Shown one piece after another: positions 35,443 to 43,766 of a stretch of 64,000 nt of DNA. Made by a program: the position numbers and the translations under genes. Source of the DNA: DASUXY01 sp035301985 (lineage in GTDB: Bacteria > Bacillota > Bacilli > Bacillales > Amphibacillaceae); NCBI GenBank assembly GCA_035301985.1, contig DATGTE010000040.1, forward strand, positions 1 to 64,000, read 5' to 3'. Every line of letters begins with the position of its first letter. Position 1 is the first letter of the stretch. Under the pieces are notes generated by a model that made no database searches, was not told where the DNA came from, and was given only the letters and a program-made list of their open reading frames with translations.

Positions 35443-36012
35443 ATGGAGGAGTTTAGTAAAATCATAGCGAACAACAAAGGCGTCCTTCGTAAGAATGATG
35501 TCAAATTTTTTACGATGATTGGTAAAGGGGCGGACGGGTCTGTTTATCAAGTAGCACCGAATCGCTGTGTTAAAGTATTTGAAAAGATAAAAACGAAAGA
35601 ATTAGAATGGGAAGCATTCCAAGCGGGACAATTATCTCCAGTTATCCCGAAAACGTATAAACACGGAAAAAATTATATCGTCATGGAGTATGTGAAAGGA
35701 AGATCACTTCCCCAATACTTGAAGAAAGAGAAGGCATTGCCTGAAACAATCGTGAAAAAAATTTTGCAGATGCTTGATGAATTAAAAAAAATCGGTTTTA
35801 AGAGGCTTGATATCGAAGTTCGCCATATTTTATTTAATGAAAATATGGATATAAAAGTAATCGATTTAAAACGATCCTTTACTTCGGACCGTCCGACTCC
35901 GAATAAATTGCTGGCTGGATTAAAGAAAAGGGGCTATTTAAAGGAGTTTATGAAACATGTCAAAAAGCTTAATCCATCTCTTTACAAGAAATGGAAGTCG
36001 ATTAAACTGTAA
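35443..36012 (+). CDS. Small RIO/YrzF-like protein kinase
   Basis: A 189-residue kinase-fold protein. The P-loop IGKGADGSVYQVAPNRCVKVF carries the ATP lysine; IVMEYVKGRSLPQYL is the hinge. The catalytic loop appears degenerate: RLDIEVRHILFNENMDIKVIDLKRSF has the DLK metal-site (equivalent of DFG/DxD) but an LDIEVRHILF in place of HRDLKxxN. It could be an active RIO-type kinase or a pseudokinase. B. subtilis YrzF is similar in size. Start at ATG 35443 behind AAAGGAG (8 nt); an upstream GTG at 35434 lies inside the binding site. Last gene of the cluster. Confidence 0.7.
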   Translation: MEEFSKIIANNKGVLRKNDVKFFTMIGKGADGSVYQVAPNRCVKVFEKIKTKELEWEAFQAGQLSPVIPKTYKHGKNYIVMEYVKGRSLPQYLKKEKALPETIVKKILQMLDELKKIGFKRLDIEVRHILFNENMDIKVIDLKRSFTSDRPTPNKLLAGLKKRGYLKEFMKHVKKLNPSLYKKWKSIKL

Positions 36013-36065
36013 TCATATAAGCGAAAACGGTGTATAAATATGTACTTTGCCCCTGATGAGTAAAC

Positions 36066-36100
36066 AAAAAGACGACTGTTCTTTTTCAGTCGTCTTGTTT
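36066..36100 (-). terminator. Terminator after trhO
   Basis: AAGACGACTG (36069-36078) pairs with CAGTCGTCTT (36087-36096); on the minus strand it is followed by TTTTGTTTA. It lies between convergent genes. Confidence 0.8.
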
Positions 36101-36103
36101 ATC

Positions 36104-37081
36104 TTAAGCACCTTGTTCCATTTCTTCTTCACGAGCGATGACGTCGAGTCTTCTCTGAATTTCTTCAGCGGATAAATTGTGTTCTTCGACATATAAGTTT
36201 CGAGGACTTGTACGACATTCATGTGTACAACCACGCATATATTTATGTTCATTCTCTTCAGAGCATAAAATTTGCTTGTTACATTCTGGATTGGCACAGT
36301 TTACATAGCGTTCACACGGTGTTCCGTCAAAGTAGTCTCTACCGACAACGACATGTTCATGGCGGTTAATCGGGACCGAAATCCGTTCATCAAAGACGTA
36401 ACATTTACCATCCCATAAAGCGCCTTGAACTTCTGGGTCATATCCGTAAGTAACAATTCCACCATGTAGTTGGTTCACATCTTCAAATCCTTCACGGATA
36501 AGCCAACCTGTAAACTTCTCACATCGGATTCCTCCGGTGCAATAAGCTAAGATGCGTTTTCCTTCGAGAAGGTGTTCATTTTCTTTCACCCAACCTGGCA
36601 ATTCACGGAATGTACGGATATCCGGGCGAATAGCTCCGCGGAAGTGACCGAGATCATATTCATAGTCATTGCGCGCATCCAAAATGACGGTATCTTCATC
36701 TTGCATCGCTTCGTAAAACTCTTTCGGCTCTAAATAATTTCCTGTTTGTTGAAGTGGATTAATATCATCTTCCAAACGAAGAGTGACTAATTCCGGTCGT
36801 GGACGTACATGCATTTTTTTAAAGGCATGCCCTTCATGTGGGTCCATCTTGAATACTAAATCTTTAAAACGCGGGTCGCTATGCATCATTTCCATATATT
36901 GATCCGTCTGTTCAATGGTACCTGAAATTGTTCCATTAATTCCTTCATGAGCGACTAAAATTCGCCCCTTTAGTCCGAGGTTTTGACAATATTCCAAGTG
37001 CTCTTTCGCATAACCTTCAGGATCTTCCATATGCACGTAATGGTAATACAATAGCACCCGATACTGTTGTTTACTTTCCAT
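36104..37081 (-). CDS. trhO: tRNA uridine(34) hydroxylase, rhodanese family
   Basis: A 325-residue TrhO (YbfQ). The N-terminal acylphosphatase-like domain (residues about 1-100) opens RVLLYYHYVHMEDPEGYAKEH and includes GRILVAHEGINGTISG. The rhodanese domain holds the active cysteine in YCTGGIRCEKFTGWL. The C-terminal cysteine-rich segment CANPECNKQILCSEENEHKYMRGC completes the family pattern. It hydroxylates U34 of some tRNAs with O2. Start at 37081 follows AGGTGG. Monocistronic. Between its start and the hemerythrin gene the 300 bp hold no clear gene. Confidence 0.9.
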   Translation of the reverse strand: MESKQQYRVLLYYHYVHMEDPEGYAKEHLEYCQNLGLKGRILVAHEGINGTISGTIEQTDQYMEMMHSDPRFKDLVFKMDPHEGHAFKKMHVRPRPELVTLRLEDDINPLQQTGNYLEPKEFYEAMQDEDTVILDARNDYEYDLGHFRGAIRPDIRTFRELPGWVKENEHLLEGKRILAYCTGGIRCEKFTGWLIREGFEDVNQLHGGIVTYGYDPEVQGALWDGKCYVFDERISVPINRHEHVVVGRDYFDGTPCERYVNCANPECNKQILCSEENEHKYMRGCTHECRTSPRNLYVEEHNLSAEEIQRRLDVIAREEEMEQGA

Positions 37082-37379
37082 TTTGTTACCACCTATCCAT
37101 TTATATTTGCAAGATATAAATGATTCGGTTAGGTTTCACCTATTATTACCTTGCAAATAGTAATTATATCAAGATTAGGTGTCATTCGCAATGGTAGGTT
37201 CTTTTCAAGATGCAACCGAATAAAAATAAAAAGATGATGATTGGAGTTTTTATGACTATGACAGCGATTATTTTATTTTAAGAATTAAAATGACACCATG
37301 TTGGCAGGGTGTTCAATTGTTTCATTTGGTTATTTTCCCTGTAATAACGATATTTAATACTATGTAAATGTAGGAACAG

Positions 37380-37793
37380 TCAGTGAGACGATACTATTTC
37401 CCTTACGTTTGTAAGTTCTTTTTTCCTTACATGTGTTTCAAGAAGCATGCCTAACTCATGCATTGTCGAGATTTGAACATCTGGAGATTTTAAAGTGATA
37501 TCGATGAGCGATCTTATTTTGACATGTTCTAAGAGCATTTCTACAATTTCAGGCTGGTGAATAGAAGTATATTGTGCAAAAGCTACTAATAAAACTTCTT
37601 CATCCCGAAAGTGGTTTTGCCCGTCTGGTTCCCAAAAACTTCTAACATCTTCTTTTATTTCTTCTACTGTCAGTTTATGTTCGTCCTTTCCTGCTCTTTT
37701 TAACTTTAATGCAGTATGTAATGCATTCATATGATGACGTGATAATGGTTGTAGTGTTTTGGGGCTTTAGAAACCTTTTCGTTTCTTTGACAA
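37380..37793 (-). pseudogene. Hemerythrin-like protein, interrupted by an in-frame stop
   Basis: The intact-looking frame from ATG 37730 encodes 116 residues (KLKRAGKDE, FWEPDGQNHFRDEEVLLVAFAQY, EHVKIRSLIDITL, LETHVRK), the helical-bundle pattern of bacterial hemerythrins with His and Glu ligands. Reading further upstream in the same frame gives PLSRHH directly before the ATG, the usual N-terminal ligand region, then a TAA at 37769-37767, and further a TTG at 37793 with a good AAGGAGATGA site, giving a start peptide MSKKRKGF. So the natural start is separated from the ligand region by an in-frame stop, and the ATG form would lose the first histidines. The C-terminus also looks shortened. It is probably decayed, or the base is wrong. 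Confidence 0.6.
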
Positions 37794-38207
37794 AATATCA
37801 TCTCCTTGTTCAGGATGGACTTTTCTTTTATTGTAATCTATTCCTTTCGATCTAGTCGTTTCGTTTTGTGTTAAAATTCTGTCCCCACCCGAGGCCTACC
37901 TTCCTTAAAAGTACACACGCTTCGAGTTTTAATTTCTATCGAATATCAAGTAAGAAATCAGCTTTTTGTTGTAATTTAGATATTTTGTGCCAATATAATA
38001 ATAGATAGAATTTTTTAATCGTTTTTTCGCAATTGTCGAAAATGAATGGATTTCAAATGTGAACTGGTGATACACCGTTTTAACAAGTGGAGTGTTATTT
38101 TTTTTCGAAGAAGAGATGAATAGGTTGTCAAGCATCAGCTATACAAGTATTGCCAATTGCAATGAGCGAAAGATATGCAATCTATTGAAAAAATGGAGGA
38201 TGAAAAA

Positions 38208-39200
38208 GTGGTTCATTCAGTTATGAGTGTTAAAAAGATTGTCGGTAGAAAATTAAGTCGATCGAATCGTTTGCTTGTAAAGGAAGCCATTTCACGAGGA
38301 GTGGAAGTGGAGAAATTACCAAAGAAGCGATTTCGACTTACATATGGAAATAAATCATATGTTATACGAAGAGGAAGAGTGTCAAACGCTTATAATTCTA
38401 GATTGGCAAAGCGTTGTGTGGATCTTAAAGAAGTAACAAGTCGACTACTCAGAAATAAAGGATTTCCAGCACCGGAAAACGGAGTATTTCCCTCCGAAGA
38501 ACTGCAACGGGCGTGGAACTGGGCGGAGCCTATTTTACCAGTCGTACTTAAGCCTCACAGTGGATCGATGGGAAGATTGGTCTTTGTAAATATTAAAGAT
38601 TACGATGAGTTTCGTGCTTGTTTTAATCGGATTGCTGAAAAACATGATGAGGTGCTGATTGAGCGCTTTGTAGAAGGTAAAGAATATCGATTTACGTACA
38701 TTAAAAAAGAAATCGTTGGAGTAACACATCGCCGACCAGCAAATATAACAGGAGATGGTGAATCGACTGTTGAACAATTAGTAGAGGAGAAAAATAATGA
38801 GAGAAAGAGAAGAGAAAATCCGATTCATAAGCGTTTACACATTGATGATGAGGCGATTCGCGTCATGTCTAAAGATGGCTTTAACCCTCAAAGCATTCCA
38901 GAAAAAGGAGAAATCGTTTATTTAAGAAATAATTCAAATATTTCAACGGGTGGAGATGCGATTGATGTGACAGACGATATTGGGCAAGAAACGAAAGATT
39001 TAGTTGCAAAAGCGGCTTCTTCAATCCCAGGCTTGCGAGCGTGTGGGATAGATGTCATTATAAATAACGATTCGATTTATATTTTAGAAATCAATGCCCA
39101 TCCGATGTTTAGTATGCATCATTATCCATGGGAAGGGAAACCTCGTAATGTAGTTGGAAAAGTGATTGAAGCTATGTTTCCTGCCTTGACGAAGGAATAA
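38208..39200 (+). CDS. Stand-alone ATP-grasp ligase, cyanophycin synthetase-like
   Basis: A 330-residue protein. The ATP-grasp domain matches those of cyanophycin synthetase and the ligase half of GshF: ILPVVLKPHSGSMGRLV, EVLIERFVEGKEYRFTYIKKEIVGVTHRRPANITGDGESTVEQLVEEKN, the basic segment NPIHKRLHIDDEAIRVM, then EIVYLRNNSNISTGGDAIDVTDD and GIDVIINNDSIYILEINAHPMF. The N-terminus is short and basic, without the peptide-recognition modules of CphA, so it probably adds an amino acid to a carboxylate of unknown nature. Start at GTG 38208, behind GGAGG at 8 nt; ATG 38175 lies upstream. No partner gene adjoins, although the glycan cluster's ligase lies 5 kb away. Confidence 0.75.
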   Translation: MVHSVMSVKKIVGRKLSRSNRLLVKEAISRGVEVEKLPKKRFRLTYGNKSYVIRRGRVSNAYNSRLAKRCVDLKEVTSRLLRNKGFPAPENGVFPSEELQRAWNWAEPILPVVLKPHSGSMGRLVFVNIKDYDEFRACFNRIAEKHDEVLIERFVEGKEYRFTYIKKEIVGVTHRRPANITGDGESTVEQLVEEKNNERKRRENPIHKRLHIDDEAIRVMSKDGFNPQSIPEKGEIVYLRNNSNISTGGDAIDVTDDIGQETKDLVAKAASSIPGLRACGIDVIINNDSIYILEINAHPMFSMHHYPWEGKPRNVVGKVIEAMFPALTKE

Positions 39201-39243
39201 AATCGTCTAGTCGCTCCTCTCTGGTCTCTTATGTAAAGTAGAT

Positions 39244-39282
39244 TGAACTTCATTCAGTAGAAAGCCCCATGAATGAAGTTCA
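39244..39282 (+). terminator. Inverted repeat after the ATP-grasp gene
   Basis: TGAACTTCATTCA (39244-39256) and its perfect complement (39270-39282), followed by only a weak T stretch. Confidence 0.55.
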
Positions 39283-39419
39283 AATTTATCGATTTCTTAT
39301 ACGAGTTCGGCAATCTCTGGTTTGTTCACTTGTGAACTCGCATCAACCTATTTTACCTTTATGATAGAAATCATGTGTAATAAGAGAGGAAAATAACAGG
39401 TATGTCTTTTAATTAGATA

Positions 39420-40436
39420 CCGTCCGTTCAGTCAGAGGCGAGTAAAGGAGTCGAAGAAATTTCGTTTGTATTTAATGAGACGAAAATGGAAGAGGATCAA
39501 GTCACATCTCCATTGATCTATGAGCATTTGCAAGCAGGGTTGTTTTCACGAGTTCCTGTTGGTGAATACGTAAATAACAGCGAAGTAGAGCCTGTTTTTT
39601 AAAACCGAATGTTTCGATTGGAGACTAAAACACTTGCAAAAAATAACGACTCCTTTAGGTGAGAAAAAGCTATCAACTTATGTAACGCCGGAGAAAACAA
39701 CGTCACCAACACAAGTTGATCATCAAAATGGAAAGCGTTATATTAAAGTGGTCGCAGATATCGAAGGACGAGATTTAGGGGCAGTCAATCGCGGTGTGCA
39801 ACAAGTAGTCAAGGGCGTTCAAGCACCTGATGGTTATGAGTTGTCTGTTCGTGGGGATTTGGAAGCGTAGCAAGGCGATGGCTCAAGATATGGCACTCGT
39901 CTTAGATTTAGCTATTTTTCTCGTTTTTGTCGTCATGGCGATTCAGTTTAACAGCTTAAAACATCCGCTCATCATAATGTCGATTGTTCCGGTTACGGGA
40001 GTGATCATCGGATTGTTCATTACACAAAAGGAATTAAGTGCTATATTGATGCCTATCGGAATAGTTTTGAATAACGGTATTTTACTTATTGACCGGGTGA
40101 AACAGATGCGTATTCAAGGGGGCTGGAATCAATCAAGCACTCGTGGATGCTGGTAAAAATCGCCTTCGCGCGATCTTTATGACGATTTTAACTACAGTTG
40201 GTGGAATGATTCCACTGGCTTTAGCCACAGATGGGACTAGTGGGTATCAATCGCCTGTAGCAGTTGTTATTATATCCGGTCTTTTATTCTCGACTTTGAT
40301 CACGCGATTATTAATTCCCGCAATTTATTTAGTGTTTGAAGATGTTGCAAATGGATTAAAAAAATTATTTAAACGTAAGAAAAAGGCTTCTTCCGCGAAC
40401 ACGAAAGATACTCATGTTTCTAGTTCATCCATATGA
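39420..40436 (+). pseudogene. Decayed RND efflux pump (SwrC/AcrB-like), C-terminal remnant
   Basis: Three reading frames in succession encode pieces of one RND pump. Frame 1 reads NETKMEEDQVTSPLIYEHLQ and PVGEYVNNSEVEPVF up to TAA near 39600; the next frame carries TTPLGEKKLSTYVTPEKTTSPTQ through GDLEA to a stop at 39870; the third carries the helices VMAIQFNSLKHPLIIM with an internal gap (QKELSAILMPIGIVLNNGILLIDRVKQMR); the last runs ALVDAGKNRLRAIFMTILTTVGGMIPLALAT to the end. These match the last third of SwrC-type pumps, so at least three frameshifts and a deletion have occurred, and the N-terminal two-thirds is missing. A decayed pseudogene is clear. Confidence 0.85.
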
Positions 40437-40456
40437 CCGATGTAAAATAGGTATGA

Positions 40457-40492
40457 AAAGAGGCTCCATTCGCTTATGAATGGAGCCTCTAC
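40457..40492. terminator. Bidirectional terminator
   Basis: AGAGGCTCCATTC pairs perfectly with GAATGGAGCCTCT around a short loop, with flanking A/T tracts, between the convergent RND remnant and the DUF3006 gene. Confidence 0.8.
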
Positions 40493-40534
40493 GTTTGAAT
40501 ATATCTTCGGTCCTTGTTCCTTGAAAAAACCAGC

Positions 40535-40807
40535 TTACTTGTTCTTTTTAAATTTGCTTCCACGACTTTTAGCACGGAGCTTTTTCATTAAATCTGCTGA
40601 TGTTTGCGCTTTTTGGCGCGTCTTTTCTTCATCGATTGTAATCATTTCATACGTATCCCCGCTTTTTTCAAGGAGAAAATACGTGTTGACTCGACTTCCT
40701 TCTGGTAAATCGTGCTTGGAAACGATGAGTTCTTCATTCATTTCTTCAATTAAAATAACGGCTTGCTCACGATCTGTAAAACGGTCAAGTATGCCGTACA
40801 CTTTCAT
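40535..40807 (-). CDS. DUF3006 protein
   Basis: A 90-residue protein. The N-terminal half reads MKVYGILDRFTDREQAVILIEEMNEELIVSKHDLPEGSRV, the small beta-barrel pattern of DUF3006, and the C-terminal half is a basic coiled tail. The family has no established function but often accompanies ComEC-like MBL proteins, as it does here. The start is 3 nt after the end of the ComEC-like gene, behind TAGGAGGATAAGC, so the two are probably one transcript. Confidence 0.82.
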   Translation of the reverse strand: MKVYGILDRFTDREQAVILIEEMNEELIVSKHDLPEGSRVNTYFLLEKSGDTYEMITIDEEKTRQKAQTSADLMKKLRAKSRGSKFKKNK

Positions 40808-40810
40808 TGC

Positions 40811-42109
40811 TTATCCTCCTACACAGGCAATATCCTGTTCTTTAATCTCTTTTATTCGCTGTGGACCAATCCCATTGAGATCCGTTAAATCATCTACCGA
40901 TTGAAACGGTCTTTTAGTAATTATATCCTCGGCTCGATCCGGTCCAATATGAATGACCTGTTGCAATTCCTCAATCGAAGCTTGGTTCAGATCGACGCAG
41001 GAGTCAGTGTTTTTTTCGTTTAGTTGTTCGTTATTTGTTCCTTGTTCAGATTCGTTATTGGAATGCTTGCTTGTTGATGCAGTGTTTTTCGGGCTGATGG
41101 TCCCATCTTTATTGGTCAAAGCTGTATAATCATGACCATCAGTTGTAATGATGATTGTCCCATGAACATCGGTTCCATAAAGGGTAATTCCAGCTTGTTG
41201 GATGCGGGAAATAATATCAGGATGAGGATGTCCGTATGAATTGTTTTCTCCCGCACTATAAACGGCGACGTCAGGATCGACCGCCTCAATAAATGATGCA
41301 TCACTAGATGTGTTCGATCCATGATGCCCGAGCTGCAAAACGTCTGCTTGGAGATCTTTCGTTCTTGTCATCATCCATTGTTCTTGTTCGGCATAAGCAT
41401 CCCCTGTGAATAAGAAACGGACATCACCGTAAGTAAATCGAACGGACAGAGAATCTTCGTTGAGACCCTCGGTTAAACGACTCGGATGGAGAATTTCAAT
41501 GTCCATAGGACCGATGGAAAACTCCTCTCCAGCTCGTGGTTCTTCGTAGTCAACGTCATTTTCAATAAGGGAATGAATGCCCTTTTGAAAGACGTCTGAT
41601 GAACTTTCATTTCCGGACATCCACACTTCATCCGTAGCAAATGTTTGCACTATTTCGGCTAGTTGACCGATATGATCAGCATGCGGATGACTAATGATGA
41701 TCAAGTCAATATTTGCAATCTGTTGCGATTGTAGATAGTTGACGACATCATTTTTATTCCAATCTCCGACATCATATAAGATTGTATATGTTCTGTCTTT
41801 CTCTGTATATTGAAACAGTGTGGCGTCGGCTTGTCCTGCATCAATATAATGTACTTTTAGTTCAGGTAACGCGTTACGATTTGTCTGTTTTTCGTCTTTT
41901 GGTTGCGAAGATGATTCGGAGGGCGTCGTTTCTTCGGTTGTTTGCTCCGAAGATTGCCTGCCTTTAGATGTGGTTGCTGCTTCTGAATGAGAATCCACGA
42001 TCTGCTCTTGTTGATTTTTTAATCCATTTGTATTCGTTTCAATGGGTTGCTCGCCACATGCTACTAACAAAATGGCTAAAATCATCGCTGTAAAAAGTCT
42101 CTTATGCAC
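40811..42109 (-). CDS. Secreted ComEC-like MBL/HhH lipoprotein
   Basis: A 432-residue lipoprotein. Lipobox LVAC gives the acylated Cys at 18. After a low-complexity Ser/Thr/Gln linker (to about 85), the MBL domain opens LKVHYIDAGQADATLFQY and has the metal motif SHPHADHIGQL, then FLFTGDAYAEQE and QLGHHGSNTSSD with further ligands, as in the C-terminal hydrolase domain of the DNA-uptake protein ComEC. A second Ser/Asn-rich linker leads to a C-terminal helix-hairpin-helix, DLNQASIEELQQVIHIGPDRAEDI, for DNA binding. So a cell-surface nuclease is suggested, though not shown. The GTG start at 42109 follows GGGGGAAAAGACAC. Confidence 0.83.
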   Translation of the reverse strand: MHKRLFTAMILAILLVACGEQPIETNTNGLKNQQEQIVDSHSEAATTSKGRQSSEQTTEETTPSESSSQPKDEKQTNRNALPELKVHYIDAGQADATLFQYTEKDRTYTILYDVGDWNKNDVVNYLQSQQIANIDLIIISHPHADHIGQLAEIVQTFATDEVWMSGNESSSDVFQKGIHSLIENDVDYEEPRAGEEFSIGPMDIEILHPSRLTEGLNEDSLSVRFTYGDVRFLFTGDAYAEQEQWMMTRTKDLQADVLQLGHHGSNTSSDASFIEAVDPDVAVYSAGENNSYGHPHPDIISRIQQAGITLYGTDVHGTIIITTDGHDYTALTNKDGTISPKNTASTSKHSNNESEQGTNNEQLNEKNTDSCVDLNQASIEELQQVIHIGPDRAEDIITKRPFQSVDDLTDLNGIGPQRIKEIKEQDIACVGG

Positions 42110-42318
42110 GTGTCTTTTCCCCCAAAATTCAATTTTATCCTTTACTAGAATATCAAAATGAACAGGAAAAAACGAATATCTAAGGATAATCGATAGGCCG
42201 GTTTATTGAACAATTCCAGTTAGGTGGGTCATAGTGGCCCTGAAACGATGTGAAGAGCTGGTGTTCAGAAGTAAGAAACGTGAAATAGCTTGGGAGTGGT
42301 ATGAATCGATTAAAAATA

Positions 42319-42347
42319 TTGACCGAAACATTGTGTGGATATATTAT
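42319..42347 (+). promoter_or_regulatory. Promoter of the marR-MBL operon
   Basis: TTGACC (42319-42324), 17-bp spacer, TATTAT (42342-42347). The -10 lies inside the palindrome at 42337-42380. Confidence 0.6.
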
Positions 42348-42380
42348 TTAGTTAAGTTAACTTAACTAAATAATATATCC
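42337..42380. promoter_or_regulatory. Perfect 44-bp palindrome, MarR operator candidate
   Basis: Every base of 42337-42358 is complementary to 42359-42380; the core is TTAGTTAAGTTAACTTAACT. It overlaps the -10 of the marR-MBL promoter and lies 27 bp before the MarR start. Such long inverted repeats with TTAGTTAA arms are typical of MarR-family targets, and here autorepression is likely. Confidence 0.75.
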
Positions 42381-42406
42381 TATGTAAGTGGGAGGAGGGT
42401 CTACGT

Positions 42407-42859
42407 ATGAAAACTTATTTAGCGGTCGTTGATGAGATTAATAAAAAGTTTGAACAGTTTAAAGTACTCGTATTACAGGAAACGAAACAAATTGAACAAA
42501 TGGCACAGTTTCAATTAACACCACAGCAAGAAATGATGATGGACTATATTATTCGTCATGAACCCGTTCGCTCGAATGACATTGCCCTCTATTTGAATAT
42601 TTCAAGGAGTGCTGTTAGTCAAGTCCTTCCTATACTTGAAGAACAGAAGATGATCGATCGTCGAGTTAATCCGTCCAACCGTCGAGAATCCCATATTTTT
42701 CTCGGGAGTAGGGGGAAGGAATATGAACGACTGCTTCATGAGATTGATGAGTTGCTCGTTCGTAAGTATTATTCGAGGGTAAGCATAAAGGACTTAGAAC
42801 ATGTACGTGATACGTTACAACGAATTGTTAAAGAAGTGAAAGGGGACGAGGAGTTATGA
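42407..42859 (+). CDS. MarR-family regulator
   Basis: A 150-residue winged-helix protein. The recognition region is LNISRSAVSQVLPILEEQKMIDRRVNPSNRRESHIFLGSRGKEYE, with the wing basic residues. It is the first gene of a two-gene unit and overlaps the MBL gene by 4 nt (ATGA). Its promoter lies under a perfect 44-bp palindrome, so it probably represses itself and the partner until an unknown ligand binds. Start follows GTGGGAGGAGGG. Confidence 0.83.
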   Translation: MKTYLAVVDEINKKFEQFKVLVLQETKQIEQMAQFQLTPQQEMMMDYIIRHEPVRSNDIALYLNISRSAVSQVLPILEEQKMIDRRVNPSNRRESHIFLGSRGKEYERLLHEIDELLVRKYYSRVSIKDLEHVRDTLQRIVKEVKGDEEL

Positions 42860-43707
42860 GGAACACATGCCAACAGCTTACAGACCGCATCTATTATTTA
42901 CCACATAATCCGACTACAGACCGCCCTGTGCTTGCGGCGATATGCGGAGATCACCGTACAATCACCATTGATGCAGGTAATTCAGGCAACCATGCGGATC
43001 TATTTTTAAGTGAAACATCTAAAAATCAGATAGACAATTATCATGCTACTGTGTTAACACATTGGCATTGGGATCATAGTTTCGGGATGGAGCGACTGAA
43101 TTTATTAACGATTGCACATAAACAGACAAAGGAATATCTTGAAAAAATGCTGGAATATGATTGGACAGATGAAGCTCTAGACTATCGGGTTGAAATCGGT
43201 CTTGAAAATCAATTTTGTTCGGATATGATTAAAAAAGAGTATGGGAGTCATAGACAGATAACGATTGTTCCACCTCATATCACGTTTCAAGATAAGTTGG
43301 AAATTGATTTAGGGAATCTTCATTGTACGGTTAAACATGTCGGTGGTGATCATGCAAGTGATTCATCAATCATTTTCGTTGAAAAAGAGGGTGTTTTATT
43401 CTTAGGGGACTGTCTGTATCCAAGTGTTTATACAGATAAACCGTTGTATACGGTTCGCCGTGTACGCTCACTTCTTGAGAAAATCAGCGCATTTGATGCA
43501 CAAACGTATGTCCTTTCTCATGAACAACCGTTAACAGCTGATGAATTCCAAGCTTATGTACAATTGTTGCAAATGATTTGTGATGTCATAGACAAACATC
43601 AACATCACTATGCTGCTTTAATTGAAGATATGAGGAATCAACTTGGGCGACAATTAAGTCCTTTAGAAAAAGAAGTCGTAGATTGTTTTATGAATGGTCT
43701 TGAATAA
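42856..43707 (+). CDS. MBL-fold hydrolase controlled by MarR
   Basis: A 283-residue metallo-hydrolase. Motif THWHWDHSFG (H-x-H-x-D-H) at about residue 71, further ligands in KHVGGDHASD and FLGDCLYPS, and the last histidine in SHEQPL. The C-terminal region from about 225 is helical. Its substrate is unknown, but induction through MarR suggests detoxification of an aromatic or quinone-like compound, which is inference. It is translationally coupled to the regulator. A terminator follows. Confidence 0.78.
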   Translation: MRNTCQQLTDRIYYLPHNPTTDRPVLAAICGDHRTITIDAGNSGNHADLFLSETSKNQIDNYHATVLTHWHWDHSFGMERLNLLTIAHKQTKEYLEKMLEYDWTDEALDYRVEIGLENQFCSDMIKKEYGSHRQITIVPPHITFQDKLEIDLGNLHCTVKHVGGDHASDSSIIFVEKEGVLFLGDCLYPSVYTDKPLYTVRRVRSLLEKISAFDAQTYVLSHEQPLTADEFQAYVQLLQMICDVIDKHQHHYAALIEDMRNQLGRQLSPLEKEVVDCFMNGLE

Positions 43708-43717
43708 ACGCACGTTA

Positions 43718-43757
43718 AAAAAACTGTCACCTCCTAATGAAGTGACAGTTTTTTTTA
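43718..43757. terminator. Terminator between the MBL gene and hsp20
   Basis: AAAACTGTCAC (43720-43730) pairs with GTGACAGTTTT (43742-43752), with T or A runs on both sides for both strands. Confidence 0.85.
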
Positions 43758-43766
43758 TGAACAAGC

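Noticed and set aside
37210..37281. 23-residue peptide with a hydrophobic C-terminus
   Set aside because: No ribosome binding site ahead of the ATG; too short to support.
40476..40904. 142-residue plus-strand open frame
   Set aside because: Antisense to DUF3006 and ComEC-like genes, both of which have clear domains and ribosome sites.
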